A DNA stretch of 64,000 bases from JAJFFW01 sp965263375 (lineage in GTDB: Bacteria; Pseudomonadota; Alphaproteobacteria; Caulobacterales; Parvularculaceae): NCBI GenBank assembly GCA_965263375.1, contig OZ253669.1, forward strand, positions 1,984,001-2,048,000, in the 5' to 3' direction. Shown here piece by piece: positions 7,791 to 16,057 of this stretch; position 1 is the first letter of the stretch; each line of letters begins with the position of its first letter. A program made the position numbers and the translations under genes. Under the pieces are notes generated by a model, which saw only the letters and a program-made list of their open reading frames with translations, was not told the origin of the DNA and did no database searches.

Positions 7791-10160
7791 ATGAACGCCC
7801 TAAATTCTATTCGTGTACGTCTTTTAAGCGCTTTTGGCTTTGTAACCATAACAACGGCAATCGCCGTCGCTGTCTCGATATTCGCCTTTAATTCAATCCT
7901 TCATTCCGTCAATGACACTTCGGATCGTTTGATGCCTGAATCACGCGCGGTTCAAACATTGGCGATACAAGTATACAAAATTACCGGCGAATTATCACAG
8001 CTTGCCTCCGCCCCGACAGATACGGCGCGCGAAAAAAGTTATAGAGAATACTCCGCATTCTCTAGCGGCTTAAACCGCCCTTTTGCTGTGTTATCACAAA
8101 AAACCGTTGACCAAAACGCTGTCAATGAGCTGGGCGCAACAATCAAAAATCTTGACACGATTGCGACACAGCTAAACACAGCCCAAAAATCATTCCTTGC
8201 TGCTAATTCCCGTCGCACAGCTCTTTTGAACGACTCCCACAAGCTGCGCAACGCACTGCAGGAAGCTCTTGAAAACGCCATTGACGGCGCAGATGAAATG
8301 GATGTTGAAACCTATCTGCGTACGGGCCTTTCCGCCACTTCTATTTCATCGCTATATGCAGAATTATCTGAAGCTGAGACGAGTAAAGATATTGAATCAA
8401 TCGCTAGTCAAATTACCGACTATGCTGATGAAATTAATATAAACTTCGCTATTCTAGGCGCAGCAACGCCAGCAGCAGTAAAACAAAGCGCTAAAGCGTT
8501 TTTAGAAATCCGCGATGGTGAAAACGGTCTGTTGGCTGCTCGCAATACTGAGCTAAAAGCTGTACAAGTCGCTGACCAAGCCAAAGCCGAAGCTGAACAA
8601 GTAAAAATGCGTGTCTCTTCGCAAGTTGATCAATATGCCGCCAACTTGCGCAAGCGCATTGAACTTTCGACCGCCGAAACACAAGCGCGCGGCGATAACG
8701 CCAAATTAGTTTTGTATATCGTTGCCGCAGTCAGCGTAGGCGTCGCAATATTAATCGGCTGGTTCTATGTATCCGGCGATGTTTTGGCTCGTATTGGCCG
8801 TCTATGCAAAGCGATGAACGCTGTTTCGCAAGGTAACTTGAGCGCCTTTACAACAAAGGCCAACACCAAAGACGAACTTGGTGAAATGGAGCGCGCTCTA
8901 GAAGTATTCCGCCAGAATGCTCAAAATATGGAACGCTTAAACAAGGAAAAAGCGGAAGCCGACGCACGCGCCTGGGCGGAAAAGGAAGAAGCCGACGCCC
9001 GCGAAAAAGAGCGCGATGAAAAAGAACGCGCCCGTGCCCGGGCCGTGCGCGAAGGCGCAGAAGCTGATCGCAAGTCGATGATGAAAAGACTTAGAACAGC
9101 ATTTGGCGTTATCATTGACGCATCCGGCCGGGGCGATTTTTCAAAACGCGTTGAAGAACGCTTTGACGATGCGGAGCTAAATGAGCTAGCTGAAGGTTTA
9201 AACACCCTTGCGTCAACTGTTCAAAATGGTTTGCGCGAGACAAAGAATGTGCTTGAGGCTGTATCACGCTACGATTTATCTTTACGTGTCGAGGGCGATT
9301 ATGAGGGAGAATTTGCTCAGCTTAAAGATGGTGTAAACGCCACTGCTGACAACCTCACTCAGATCGTCGAAAAACTGCAAGGTACAACGACTGATTTACG
9401 CAGCACAACTAATAACCTCCTTGCTGGCGCCAATGATCTGTCCAATCGTGCCACAGAACAAGCTGCGATGATCGAACAAACCTCAGCGGCGACAGAATTG
9501 CTGTCGCGATCAGTGAATGAAAACTCTCAGCGCGCTGGCGAAGCAAGCCGCAAAGCAACCGAAGCAAACGAAATGGCGAATAATGGCGGCGCGATTATGG
9601 AAGAAGCGACTGCCGCTATTGACCGGATCGCCCTGTCTTCCAGCAAGATTTCTGAAATTATAGGCCTTATCGAAAACGTTGCTTTCCAAACAAACTTGCT
9701 ATCACTTAACGCAAGCGTAGAAGCAGCGCGCGCTGGTTCAGCCGGCGCAGGCTTTGCGGTTGTCGCATCGGAAGTCCGCTCGCTCGCACAATCAACTAGC
9801 GTAGCAAGTAAAGAGATCAAAGAGCTGGTCGACGAAGGCGCGGAAGATGTGAAAAAAGGTGTTGAGCTTGTCTCCAAAGTCGCTGAAAGCCTTGACCAAA
9901 TTGTCGGAACAGTTGGCGGCGTGACGGAACTCATGAACGCGATCGCAACGGATAATCGCGAACAAGTTTCTAGCCTTGCTGAAGTCAACGGCGCGATCCG
10001 CCATATGGACGAGATGATCCAAAAGAACGCGACCCTGTCTCAACATACCCATTCGGCGATCACCAACGCGAATGAACGTTTTGGCGATATCGATGAAATC
10101 GCTCAGGGCTTCACTGTGAGCCGCCGCAATAATGTTAGCATCGCTAAACAGTGCGCCTAA
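7791..10160 (+). CDS. Methyl-accepting chemotaxis protein with two HAMP regions
   Basis: 789 residues from the ATG at 7791, which has AAGG 7 nt upstream; a GTG 15 nt earlier is less likely. Order: TM1 about 12-34; helical periplasmic sensor 35-300; TM2 about 306-328; HAMP about 329-382; charged Lys/Glu/Arg coiled-coil 383-435; second HAMP-like region about 443-550; MCP signalling domain 555-765 with the CheA/CheW tip ENVAFQTNLLSLNASVEAAR. It senses an unknown ligand and signals to CheA. It ends in a short tail (SIAKQCA) without a CheR-docking pentapeptide. No che genes are nearby, so it is an orphan receptor. Confidence 0.92.
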   Translation: MNALNSIRVRLLSAFGFVTITTAIAVAVSIFAFNSILHSVNDTSDRLMPESRAVQTLAIQVYKITGELSQLASAPTDTAREKSYREYSAFSSGLNRPFAVLSQKTVDQNAVNELGATIKNLDTIATQLNTAQKSFLAANSRRTALLNDSHKLRNALQEALENAIDGADEMDVETYLRTGLSATSISSLYAELSEAETSKDIESIASQITDYADEININFAILGAATPAAVKQSAKAFLEIRDGENGLLAARNTELKAVQVADQAKAEAEQVKMRVSSQVDQYAANLRKRIELSTAETQARGDNAKLVLYIVAAVSVGVAILIGWFYVSGDVLARIGRLCKAMNAVSQGNLSAFTTKANTKDELGEMERALEVFRQNAQNMERLNKEKAEADARAWAEKEEADAREKERDEKERARARAVREGAEADRKSMMKRLRTAFGVIIDASGRGDFSKRVEERFDDAELNELAEGLNTLASTVQNGLRETKNVLEAVSRYDLSLRVEGDYEGEFAQLKDGVNATADNLTQIVEKLQGTTTDLRSTTNNLLAGANDLSNRATEQAAMIEQTSAATELLSRSVNENSQRAGEASRKATEANEMANNGGAIMEEATAAIDRIALSSSKISEIIGLIENVAFQTNLLSLNASVEAARAGSAGAGFAVVASEVRSLAQSTSVASKEIKELVDEGAEDVKKGVELVSKVAESLDQIVGTVGGVTELMNAIATDNREQVSSLAEVNGAIRHMDEMIQKNATLSQHTHSAITNANERFGDIDEIAQGFTVSRRNNVSIAKQCA

Positions 10161-10447
10161 TAGCGGAAAATCGTTAGTAGTTTATTCGATCTACTAACGC
10201 TCAAATTTTTATTAACAACTTGTAAAACTTTCACCCATCACAAATTTGTGGGGCGCTTAGACAGAATACGAGCCGATACCTACTATATGGGTTCGCGAAT
10301 CTGTCCCGCCTTTCGTATGCGTACCTTTGTTGGCAAGCATTAGAACTTCTAAAGACATCATCAGACTTCCTGACTTATTTGCCGCCCTATTTGGTAAAGC
10401 TTGGTTTACAATCTTTTAGCCCCACAACCACATCAAAAGAGATCAAA

Positions 10448-11137
10448 ATGAAACTCAAGTTCTTCTCCCCCGCTCTATTTATTCTTGCCGCCGCTTGCAG
10501 CGCCGAGACACCGGCTGACGCAGCCACCGCCGAAGAGCCGCCTCAAGCAACAGATGAAACGAACACATCAAGCCCCGTAACGCCTGAGCCAACAAGCGTA
10601 GATATTCCATCCGGCGTTTACACAAACGACCCAACTCATACGAGCTTAATCTGGCGCATCAACCACCTTGGGCTTTCAAATTACGCCGCACGCATGAATG
10701 ATGTAAAAATTACCTTGGACTTCAACGCCGAAGACTTTAGCCAAAGCAGTGTTACGGCTGTTATCGACCCACAATCTGTGGACACAGGCTATCCGGGTGA
10801 AGAAGACTTCGATGCTAAAATCGCCGACTCCGAAGACTTTTTCAATGCTGGCGCATTTCCAGCCATCGAGTTTACATCAAAGACGATCACTCTTACGGGT
10901 GCTGAAACAGCCACTATCACAGGTGATTTAACAATGCTTGGCGTTACAAAAGAAATTACCCTAGACGCCGTTTACAGTGGTTCTGTGGCAGAGCATTTCT
11001 TCGCAAAAAAGCCCGCCATAGGCTTTTCAGCAAAGGGCGCAATCAATCGCACAGATTTCGGTTTAGATTATTTGTCAGGACGCGGCCTTGGCGACGAAGT
11101 TGAAATCGTTATCACCGCCGAATTTCTACAACAATAA
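10448..11137 (+). CDS. YceI-family lipoprotein
   Basis: 229 residues from the ATG at 10448. A lipoprotein signal peptide ends in LAAACS (lipobox with Cys), followed by a Pro/Thr/Ala-rich linker to about residue 50 and then a YceI-like domain: DPTHTSLIWRINHLGLSNY, FDAKIADSEDFFNAGAFPAIEFTS, TITGDLTMLGVTKEITLDA, GFSAKGAINRTDFGLDYL. YceI proteins are lipocalin-like barrels that bind polyisoprenoid or amphiphilic molecules in the periplasm. Lipidation should anchor this one in a membrane. It stands alone. Confidence 0.88.
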   Translation: MKLKFFSPALFILAAACSAETPADAATAEEPPQATDETNTSSPVTPEPTSVDIPSGVYTNDPTHTSLIWRINHLGLSNYAARMNDVKITLDFNAEDFSQSSVTAVIDPQSVDTGYPGEEDFDAKIADSEDFFNAGAFPAIEFTSKTITLTGAETATITGDLTMLGVTKEITLDAVYSGSVAEHFFAKKPAIGFSAKGAINRTDFGLDYLSGRGLGDEVEIVITAEFLQQ

Positions 11138-11641
11138 TACAAATTTCCGGGAGGAAGGAACTAGTTCTTTTTTCCCCACTCTTCAGTACACTATGCGTTG
11201 CAAAATTCTAATTGAAATAGCTTTACTTTGCGAAGCTAAGTCCGCAATAAATAATCTGCACACAGCCAATAGTCTAAAAACCTTGCGCCAGGATAACAGC
11301 CAAAGTCCGCGGCCCTAATCCCCACTTCTTTTCTTTACAGATATCGCCGCTCTATCACCCATGGCTGTTAAGATTTGATCCCGCCCCTATATTTGCAACA
11401 AACAAAGCTCTTTTTCACCATTATTTGTTGCAAATAAGTTTGCCGATAATTTCACGCACAAAGCATGCAAGATTGTTCACAGAGATTGCGTGCTGTTCAG
11501 ATCGAGATATTATACCACCACTTGGCGGCTCGAATACACGACGCGGCCCAGACGACAATCTATTTGTTCGCATTTTCTGTACTCGAGCCACTCGCCTTGC
11601 ATTGAAAATGCCTACGCGGGGGTGATGAAATTGAGGCTAGA
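11138..11641. other. Intergenic region ahead of the TetR gene
   Basis: About 500 bases with no convincing gene. It contains a 13-bp perfect inverted repeat (11390-11402 and 11424-11436, listed separately). A 66-codon plus-strand frame at 11425-11625 has no coding character. Confidence 0.45.
11390..11436. promoter_or_regulatory. 13-bp inverted repeat, possible operator or stem-loop
   Basis: TATTTGCAACAAA (11390-11402) and its exact complement TTTGTTGCAAATA (11424-11436) are separated by 21 bases, about 205 bp upstream of the TetR start. Arm centres are about 34 bp apart, roughly three helical turns, which would suit two regulator dimers or a looped site. A third TTGCAAA occurs near 11198. Confidence 0.4.
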
Positions 11642-12271
11642 ATGCAAGCAGAAGAATTAGTCCTACCCCGCAGGCCAACGCGCGCCAACGGCGTCGCCCG
11701 TTACAATCAGCTCTTAAAGGCGGCTGAAGCAGTCGTTGAGAGTGAAGGCGCTGACGCGCTTACAATACAAAGCATTGCAGCGCAGGCTCGGGTTCCCATG
11801 GCCTCTGTCTACCATTTTTTTCCTAATCCTGCGGCAGCCTGCATTGCTATCGCCGAATCACACTTAGACAACTTTGCCGTCCTACTTGCAAAGCCCGTTC
11901 GCAAATCATCCTCACAGACTTTCCGAAGTTTTATTGCGACAATTATGAAGCGCATCGTTGACTATTATAACGCTAACCCGGCGGCGCTAAAACTCATGCT
12001 TGGCTCAGATCACAGCTGGCGCATCCGCCGCGCTGATCTGGCTAATAATTTACGTCTGGCGACGGCCGCCGCCCAAGCGCTTCATCAGCAATATGGTCTA
12101 AAGCACACCGCGGAGTTACAAAAGAAGCTGATGATCACCGTTACTATTTGTGAATCAATATGGAGTCTTTCTGTCGCGGATAAGGGCCGCATTACCAAAG
12201 GCTATGCGGATGAGCTCTTAACTATCGTCACGAACTACCTTCAAGACGCCCTAAACATTGAAAAAGCTTAA
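11642..12271 (+). CDS. TetR-family transcriptional regulator
   Basis: 209 residues. The N-terminal HTH is typical: YNQLLKAAEAVVESEGADALTIQSIAAQARVPMASVYHFFPNPAAACIAIAE, with the recognition helix at about residues 50-60. The rest is an all-helical ligand-binding domain without an obvious ligand signature. GAGG sits 6 nt before the ATG. The YceI gene upstream and a tRNA downstream give no clue to its regulon. Confidence 0.88.
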   Translation: MQAEELVLPRRPTRANGVARYNQLLKAAEAVVESEGADALTIQSIAAQARVPMASVYHFFPNPAAACIAIAESHLDNFAVLLAKPVRKSSSQTFRSFIATIMKRIVDYYNANPAALKLMLGSDHSWRIRRADLANNLRLATAAAQALHQQYGLKHTAELQKKLMITVTICESIWSLSVADKGRITKGYADELLTIVTNYLQDALNIEKA

Positions 12272-12400
12272 ACCACCGGACAGCAGCTGTTGGGTAATTT
12301 ACCCCGCAGAGGGTTTTTTTAATGACCCTGCGCAAAGAAAATGAAGCATTTTCCCCCAAGGCACTTGAAAAGCGGGTGAAATGCCGACATTTTCGGCGGT

Positions 12401-12492
12401 GGACAGGTGGCCGAGTGGTCGAAGGCGCTCCCCTGCTAAGGGAGTAGGCGGGTTGAACCGTCTCGAGGGTTCGAATCCCTTCCTGTCCGCCA
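12401..12492 (+). tRNA. tRNA-Ser (anticodon GCT)
   Basis: A 92-nt class II tRNA. Acceptor GGACAGG pairs with CCTGTCC; anticodon stem CTCCC/GGGAG with loop CTGCTAA giving GCT; long variable arm; T-loop GGTTCGAATCC; discriminator G and encoded CCA. It reads AGC and AGT. Confidence 0.97.
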
Positions 12493-12568
12493 CTATTTGC
12501 CTCGCGGGCCAAAGCCCCTCCGACGGGACGGGCTCGCTGCCCGTCGACCTGTTGGTCGCTAAATAGTG
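12487..12568. repeat. Repeat trailing tRNA-Ser(GCT)
   Basis: The 21 bases 12487-12507, starting in the tRNA acceptor end, are identical to 51004-51024 behind tRNA-Ser(TGA). The stretch is bounded by CACTATTT (12491-12498) and its complement AAATAGTG (12561-12568). It looks like a short repeated element associated with tRNA-Ser 3' ends. Confidence 0.55.
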
Positions 12569-12690
12569 AAAGTGCGAAGTTCCTTCCGGCCTCTCCCGTC
12601 TAACAGCGGTTCTCTCGTGCATAATTGTTACGCTAGAAACGCTACGGGGGGCGTAGCTAGCCCCCACAGAGCCTGACAATCTAAATATCT

Positions 12691-13380
12691 CTATTCTACT
12701 TTCAGCGTCTGTGATTTGCGCGTTAGGCGGCGCGCTGTTTGGTTGGAACCATTTAAAAAGACTGCGTCCACGCTTTCCATAGCAGGGAAGTTTTCAAAAC
12801 CGGTAACTTTTACCATTTTAAGGCGCTTCATCGCTTTACAAGTGAAGGTGTAAGACAACTCAATATCGCTGGCATGTTCATCATGGCTCGCATGTTCATG
12901 GTGATGGTCGTCATGGTCGTCATGGTCGTCATGGTCGTCATGGTCGTCATGGTCGTCATGGTCGTCATGGTCGTGATCATGTTCCTCATCATCAGAAGGC
13001 GCAAGATCTACCGAATACCCTTCCGGTAAAGCCACACTGACTGGTCCAACCAGCTCACAGCGACCGCTTTTTCCAAGCGCTAAGATAGCGTCAGATGAGC
13101 CAAGGCGGGTTTCAAGAGCCTTTAGGGCGGCGAGTTCCTCATCCGTAGATGGACGATTTTCAAAGCCTAAAAGGTCAACTAAAGGCCCAGAAACCGTTAC
13201 CGATAAATTTCCGTCATCAACAGCAGCAAACAATTCCCAAGCGCCATGGACATGCGCCTTATGGGTGGTTTGAACGTCTTCAGTTTCGCCTTCATGCCCC
13301 TTACTTTCAGCAAAGGCAGCTTGAACCGTCAAAGCGGATAACGCCGCTGTTAAATACGCAGTTGTTCTAAGATTAGCCAT
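12691..13380 (-). CDS. zrgA: ZrgA/DUF2796-like His-rich metal-binding periplasmic protein
   Basis: 229 residues from the ATG at 13380, with a signal peptide ending near AAFAES. The mature protein has KAHVHGAWELFAAVDDGNLSV at its start, typical of DUF2796/ZrgA, then a region of nine alternating Asp/His units (HDDHDD...) followed by HHHEHASHDEHAS, and a C-terminal YTFTCKAMKRLKMVKV...FPAMESVDAVFLNG block. In Vibrio cholerae ZrgA belongs to an ABC zinc-acquisition system; the His/Asp stretch fits periplasmic zinc capture. Its start overlaps the end of the DUF3299 gene by 8 nt, indicating translational coupling. The metal is inferred from the family. Confidence 0.82.
   Translation of the reverse strand: MANLRTTAYLTAALSALTVQAAFAESKGHEGETEDVQTTHKAHVHGAWELFAAVDDGNLSVTVSGPLVDLLGFENRPSTDEELAALKALETRLGSSDAILALGKSGRCELVGPVSVALPEGYSVDLAPSDDEEHDHDHDDHDDHDDHDDHDDHDDHDDHHHEHASHDEHASDIELSYTFTCKAMKRLKMVKVTGFENFPAMESVDAVFLNGSNQTARRLTRKSQTLKVE
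12904..12975. repeat. 9-bp tandem repeat coding the Asp-Asp-His run of ZrgA
   Basis: Seven identical ATGGTCGTC units plus an eighth with one change (ATGGTCGTG). On the minus strand each unit codes an in-frame Asp-Asp-His, so copy-number change would lengthen or shorten the metal-binding run without a frameshift. Confidence 0.9.
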
Positions 13381-13888
13381 CAAAACTCTCCCATTGTTGG
13401 AATTCGAGCGTGTACGCTGCATCACCTAAGTCATTAAGATTCTTTTTTGCTCGCAAAACGCCGATTGCCCAAATTGGATTCCACCGCTTGCCAAGGTCCG
13501 CTGGTTTTTTAGAGGTTACATAGACCATTTGATTTGGCGGCGGCGGCGGAGTGTGGATACATGCGCCAAAATAAGGAACCAGCAAAAATTCTGTAATTTT
13601 TCCAGACTCAGAATATTCGAATGGCAGAACAAAACCTGGTATGCGAACAAGTTTCCCGTCTAATGCCTCAACAACATTAAACGTCCCTATTTGCACGGGG
13701 GCATCGTCCATCACCTCATTATCGGGAGAATGCCCAAGGCCTGGGGGAATAACCCGCGCGGCCCACAGCTCATCAAGGCGTTCAAGCTCCCCTTCGGGCA
13801 ACAAGTCGCTCCACTCAAGATTTTGGGGCGTTTCCCCAAAACTCGGCGTCGCAAGCACCCAAAGCAGGAAAATAACAACAATTCTCAC
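13373..13888 (-). CDS. DUF3299 secreted protein
   Basis: 171 residues with a signal peptide (cleavage near TPSFGET). The DUF3299 hallmark is VPYFGACIHTPPPPPNQMVYV, with Cys-Ile-His and a Pro run, plus VRIPGFVLPFEYSESGKITEFLL upstream. DUF3299 proteins often neighbour metal ABC transporters; the Cys-x-His could bind metal. It is sandwiched between the ABC permease (7 bp gap upstream) and zrgA (8-nt overlap downstream), so it belongs to the same four-gene unit. Molecular role unknown. Confidence 0.85.
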   Translation of the reverse strand: MRIVVIFLLWVLATPSFGETPQNLEWSDLLPEGELERLDELWAARVIPPGLGHSPDNEVMDDAPVQIGTFNVVEALDGKLVRIPGFVLPFEYSESGKITEFLLVPYFGACIHTPPPPPNQMVYVTSKKPADLGKRWNPIWAIGVLRAKKNLNDLGDAAYTLEFQQWESFDG

Positions 13889-13895
13889 AACAACC

Positions 13896-15170
13896 TCAAA
13901 TTCGAACGGTTAAGCCATCGCTTAAAGATCGCCGATAAGCGAGCCAACCAGGAATAAAGCCAACAATAAACCCAAGTGTAATAACGCCCGATACAATGTA
14001 AAGGTCGTATGCCGATAGTCCAAATCCTCCTAAGGGCAACCCTGCTGACGCTTCTATGATTTGCGAAAAAACCCCAAGCAAAATATTTATCACCGCCGCG
14101 CCCAAAGCTGCGCCAATGGCTGCGACAAGCGTTGATTCCAAGACAAGCAGAAAAAACACGTCCCGGCTTTTGGCGCCGACAGACCGCAGCACGGCAATCT
14201 CCCGTCGGCGCTCATTTAGGCTTGTCATAATGGTTGTAAGAAGCCCAGTAAAACCAGCGGCGACCACCACAATCGCAACTGCGCGAAGCGCATTTTCCGC
14301 CGCGCTAACAACGCGCCACAATTGCGACAGAGCGACCCCAGGTATAACCGCAGACAATGCCTCACGTTTATAGGTGTTTGCGTCCCGTTGAAAACGCAGA
14401 ACGGCGCTCTTGCTCTTTAATCCAACAAGAAAAGCCGTAATTGCATCAGGCTGCAGTTCCGCTTCATTAATCTCATCAATCTCAGGCGCCTTGGAACCCA
14501 ACGGACGCCGCGCTGGCGGGGCGCCATTATTCCAGCCAAGGTGCACCGCCTCTATCCCCTTAAGGCTAACATGGATCGTCCGATCCACTGGCGTACCGGT
14601 TGGTTTTAAAATGCCGACAACTTTAAACGGACGGTTTTTGTGTTCCGCAAAACTGACGCTTTTTAAACCATGAGCGATATCAAACTCATCACCCAGGCTA
14701 TAGCCAAGTTCGCGGGCCGCACGCGCGCCAAGAACAGCGTCAAACACCCCTGAGAAAACGTCCCCTTCGCCAATCGCCAAAGGCTGTTTGTTACGGTAAC
14801 GGTAATGTTGGAAATAGTCCGTGGTTGTGCCAAGGACGCGAAACCCGCCATGGGAATCGCCGAGCGACAAAGGAACCGTCCAAGCAACATCTTTCCTGCC
14901 TGCAAATGTTTGATAAGTTTGCCAAGAAAGGTTTGCAGTCGGATCACCAAGCCGAAAAACGGAATATAAGAGCAAATTAATAGGCCCCGAACGAGCGCCG
15001 ACAATAAGATCGGTTCCAGAAACAGTCTGTTCAAAACTAGCGCGCGCACCCGTGCGAACCTTTTCAACCCCTAGAACTAGCGCCGTAGAGATCGCAATAG
15101 ACAGGATTGTTAAAATGGTCGTCGCGGCCCGCGCCTTAGCGCTCTTCCAAGCAAGGGATAGCAAATTCAT
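13896..15170 (-). CDS. FtsX/MacB-type ABC transporter permease
   Basis: 424 residues. TM1 is about residues 15-35 (TTILTILSIAISTALVLGV), then a large periplasmic domain (about 40-280), then three C-terminal TM helices of an FtsX domain with the conserved loop TSLNERRREIAVLRSVGAKSRDVF. This is a type VII (MacB/LolCDE-like) permease, which typically performs mechanotransmission or extrusion rather than channel uptake. Its ATG shares one base with the stop of the ATPase gene. The neighbouring ZrgA and DUF3299 genes suggest a metal-related system like V. cholerae Zrg. Confidence 0.88.
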   Translation of the reverse strand: MNLLSLAWKSAKARAATTILTILSIAISTALVLGVEKVRTGARASFEQTVSGTDLIVGARSGPINLLLYSVFRLGDPTANLSWQTYQTFAGRKDVAWTVPLSLGDSHGGFRVLGTTTDYFQHYRYRNKQPLAIGEGDVFSGVFDAVLGARAARELGYSLGDEFDIAHGLKSVSFAEHKNRPFKVVGILKPTGTPVDRTIHVSLKGIEAVHLGWNNGAPPARRPLGSKAPEIDEINEAELQPDAITAFLVGLKSKSAVLRFQRDANTYKREALSAVIPGVALSQLWRVVSAAENALRAVAIVVVAAGFTGLLTTIMTSLNERRREIAVLRSVGAKSRDVFFLLVLESTLVAAIGAALGAAVINILLGVFSQIIEASAGLPLGGFGLSAYDLYIVSGVITLGFIVGFIPGWLAYRRSLSDGLTVRI

Positions 15171-15940
15171 TACGCCACCTCTGAGCGACTTGCTGGATCA
15201 GCTGGCGACTGGGCAGTCGACTGGAAGGAACGATTGATCTCCCCCATCATCACCTGCCGGTCAAAATGGTTTGCTAAGCTGGCGTCGTGACTGACGAAAA
15301 GCACGCTAGCGTTTTGCGCCTCCGATAACAATGTTTCAATAAACGCCCTACGGGTCTCTTCGTCTAAGGCGGAAGTTGGCTCATCAGCAATAATAAGTGA
15401 GGGCGACCCAATAAGCGCCCGCGCTGCTGCGACCCTTTGCTGTTGTCCGACTGATAACTCAGCAGCAGCGCGATTACTGCGCGCTTCATCATCTAGGCCT
15501 AGCCGCTCCAAAAGCGCTCTTGCCTTATTGATGCGCTCAGTCTTAGTCGCGCCGACGCGCGCCGCACGCACCTTTGAAAAATCGCAAGGAAGAAGAACAT
15601 TCTCCACAAGCGTCAGATACGGCGCCAAATTGAACTGCTGAAAGATGACGCCCATCGCCTCAGCCCGCAGGCTGTCCCGGCCGCTGGCCTGCATTGTGTG
15701 AAAAGGAGCGCCTAATATCGTCGCCTCCCCACTCGTCGCGGTAAAAACCCCCGTGATGACACCAAGCAGGGTCGACTTACCGCTGCCGCTAGGCCCCTTA
15801 AGAAAAAGTCGCTCCCCCTTCCGGATCGATAAGTGCTCGACAGAAAGAACTGTCTCACCCCTCGTCCAGGCAAATTTAAGGTCACGGATATCAACGCTTA
15901 GAGACGACATGCTTTGGCTTGTCACAGACAACTTTGACAA
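15170..15940 (-). CDS. ABC transporter ATP-binding protein (LolD/MacB type)
   Basis: 256 residues with Walker A GPSGSGKST, Q-loop FQQFNLAPYLTLVENVL, signature LSVGQQQRV, Walker B LIIADEPTSALD and H-loop SHD. It powers the FtsX-type permease encoded directly downstream. An alternative start is 10 codons in (MSSLSVDIRD). It is the first gene of the ATPase-permease-DUF3299-zrgA unit, and the 117-bp divergent intergenic region before it carries a Zur-like palindrome. Confidence 0.9.
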   Translation of the reverse strand: MSKLSVTSQSMSSLSVDIRDLKFAWTRGETVLSVEHLSIRKGERLFLKGPSGSGKSTLLGVITGVFTATSGEATILGAPFHTMQASGRDSLRAEAMGVIFQQFNLAPYLTLVENVLLPCDFSKVRAARVGATKTERINKARALLERLGLDDEARSNRAAAELSVGQQQRVAAARALIGSPSLIIADEPTSALDEETRRAFIETLLSEAQNASVLFVSHDASLANHFDRQVMMGEINRSFQSTAQSPADPASRSEVA

Positions 15941-15981
15941 TTTTATGATTTCTGACCATGCCCCCTAGCATATCTTCAAAA

Positions 15982-15994
15982 GTGATAGCATCAC
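15982..15994. promoter_or_regulatory. Zur-like palindrome between the Zrg-type operon and phoX
   Basis: GTGATAGCATCAC has perfect 5-bp arms around AGC. It matches the 13-bp core of the Zur consensus GTTATANTATAAC at 10 of 12 fixed positions. It lies 42 bp upstream of the ATPase start and 64 bp upstream of phoX, so it could repress both. The Zur assignment is inference. Confidence 0.45.
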
Positions 15995-16057
15995 CTACTT
16001 AGTGAAATTTGTCATCATATTAAGCTGCGTAAGAAGCCTTCAACAGGAACTAGCCCC

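Noticed and set aside
9527..9988. 153-codon antisense ORF in the chemoreceptor signalling domain
   Set aside because: Shadow frame of a highly conserved MCP domain; Ser/Ala-rich translation is the usual artefact.
11425..11625. 66-codon plus-strand ORF upstream of the TetR gene
   Set aside because: Overlaps the inverted repeat, has no ribosome-binding site and an Arg/Thr-rich random-like translation.
12904..12975. Regular short repeats suggesting a CRISPR array
   Set aside because: Nine-base tandem units with no spacers, in frame in a His/Asp-rich protein.
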